A stretch of DNA of 36,568 nt from an uncultured Clostridia bacterium. Lineage in GTDB: Bacteria; Bacillota; Clostridia; Lutisporales; Lutisporaceae. Each line of letters opens with the position of its first letter. Position 1 is the first letter of the stretch. Shown here one piece after another: positions 35,107-36,568 of this stretch. Under the pieces are notes generated by a model. That model did no database searches and was not told where the DNA came from. It saw nothing but the letters and a program-made list of their open reading frames with translations. The translations under genes and the position numbers were made by a program. The stretch is taken from assembly GCA_937930535.1 (NCBI GenBank), contig CALGKJ010000167.1, forward strand, positions 1 through 36,568. Direction: 5' to 3'.

Positions 35107-35165
35107 TATGTGTTATAATAGTGGGAGATATAGGGTTAACATTATAAAAACAATGGAGGGTTATT

Positions 35166-35609
35166 ATGGATAAGTGGGTAGAAATACAGGATAATGCAGA
35201 AAATTATTTTAATGGCGGTTATAATTGCTGTGAAGCGGTTGTACTAGCTCTATGCGATCACTTTGGAATTGATAAGGAACTGCCATTAAAGATTGCTACT
35301 CCCTTTGGAAGCGGAATGAGCAGAAATGGCAGCAACTGCGGCGTACTGTCGGCTGCTTTTATTGCAGCGGGTATGAAAAATGGCAGGGAAAAAAGTGATG
35401 ATAGCAGAGACCCGTCTTATTTACCTGCTGATGCTATTTACAATAAATTTAAGGAAAAATATCAAACAACCCAGTGCTGGGACATAACAGGGGTAAACCT
35501 TAGAGACCCTGATGAAGCGGCTAACAATAAGGAGAGAATGCATAAGGAAATATGCGGACCAATAGTAAGACAGGTAACACAGTGGATATTGGAGGAATTA
35601 GATAAATAA
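35166..35609 (+). CDS. C_GCAxxG_C_C family protein
   Basis: A 147-residue cysteine-rich protein. The defining elements are NCCEAVVLALC (residues 19-29), GSGMSRNGSNCGVLSAAFIAAG (Cys near 59) and later CWDITG and KEICGPIV. The family is named for these spaced cysteines and is thought to bind a metal or iron-sulfur cluster in redox roles; function is not established. The first cysteine pair reads NCCEAV rather than the usual N-C-A-Q/E-A-V. The ATG follows ATGGAGGG. It is a single gene between the DUF1287 gene and a bidirectional terminator. Confidence 0.86.
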   Translation: MDKWVEIQDNAENYFNGGYNCCEAVVLALCDHFGIDKELPLKIATPFGSGMSRNGSNCGVLSAAFIAAGMKNGREKSDDSRDPSYLPADAIYNKFKEKYQTTQCWDITGVNLRDPDEAANNKERMHKEICGPIVRQVTQWILEELDK

Positions 35610-35641
35610 AAGGTTGCTGACAGGGGTCAGCAACCTTTTCA
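35608..35641. terminator. Bidirectional terminator between the C_GCAxxG_C_C and aldolase genes
   Basis: AAAAGGTTGCTGAC (35608-35621) pairs with GTCAGCAACCTTTT (35626-35639) around a 4-base loop. T-runs are present in both directions. Confidence 0.93.
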
Positions 35642-35645
35642 ATTT

Positions 35646-36568
<923 letters not shown>

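Overview
The window is a low-GC, AT-rich chromosomal segment of an anaerobic Firmicute of the class Clostridia, probably Clostridiaceae-like. This is inferred from the strong AGGAGG-type ribosome sites with some TTG and GTG starts, a rubrerythrin, an NhaC-family antiporter, a GlpP-type glycerol regulator, a CcpA-type cre site, a C_GCAxxG_C_C protein and clostridial families of unknown function. No phage, IS element, CRISPR array, rRNA or tRNA was seen.

Layout. (1) 65-5726: alpha-glucan breakdown, with a type I pullulanase, a convergent secreted lipoprotein alpha-amylase, and a glycogen-debranching-type enzyme divergent from the amylase. A perfect cre site sits over the amylase -35 box in the divergent promoter region. 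A chemoreceptor follows the debranching enzyme directly. (2) 7480-9582: a probable 6S RNA on the minus strand sharing a terminator with the chemoreceptor, then a DUF402 protein, rubrerythrin and a 59-residue hydrophobic protein. (3) 9570-13490: a GT4 glycosyltransferase, a Xaa-Pro peptidase and an NhaC antiporter. (4) 13932-19257: a small P-loop protein and two abutting helicase genes, one MrfA/YprA-like (SF2, DUF1998) and one UvrD/PcrA-like (SF1). (5) 19288-26215: an MFS exporter, a ppx-ppk polyphosphate pair, and a chemoreceptor with a membrane-embedded N-terminus. (6) 26216-31926: a glycerol regulon, glpP-glpK followed by a three-gene oxidoreductase set (two flavoproteins and DUF1667). It is preceded by an unusual 102-nt tandem structured repeat and contains an attenuator-like terminator just before the first flavoprotein gene. 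(7) 32028-35609: DUF5685, a J-domain protein with a cysteine-rich tail, a membrane protein, a DUF1287 protein with a calcium-loop-like motif, and a C_GCAxxG_C_C protein. (8) 35646 to the window end: class II fructose-bisphosphate aldolase, whose start lies just outside.

How it fits together. Starch and glycogen debranching, glycerol uptake into glycolysis, aldolase and polyphosphate storage describe a sugar-fermenting anaerobe with carbon catabolite control. The most unusual items are the tandem structured repeat ahead of glpP (two copies with two compensatory base-pair changes), the paired helicases with an unexpected C-terminal domain on the SF2 member, the DUF5685/J-domain pair, and the probable 6S RNA.
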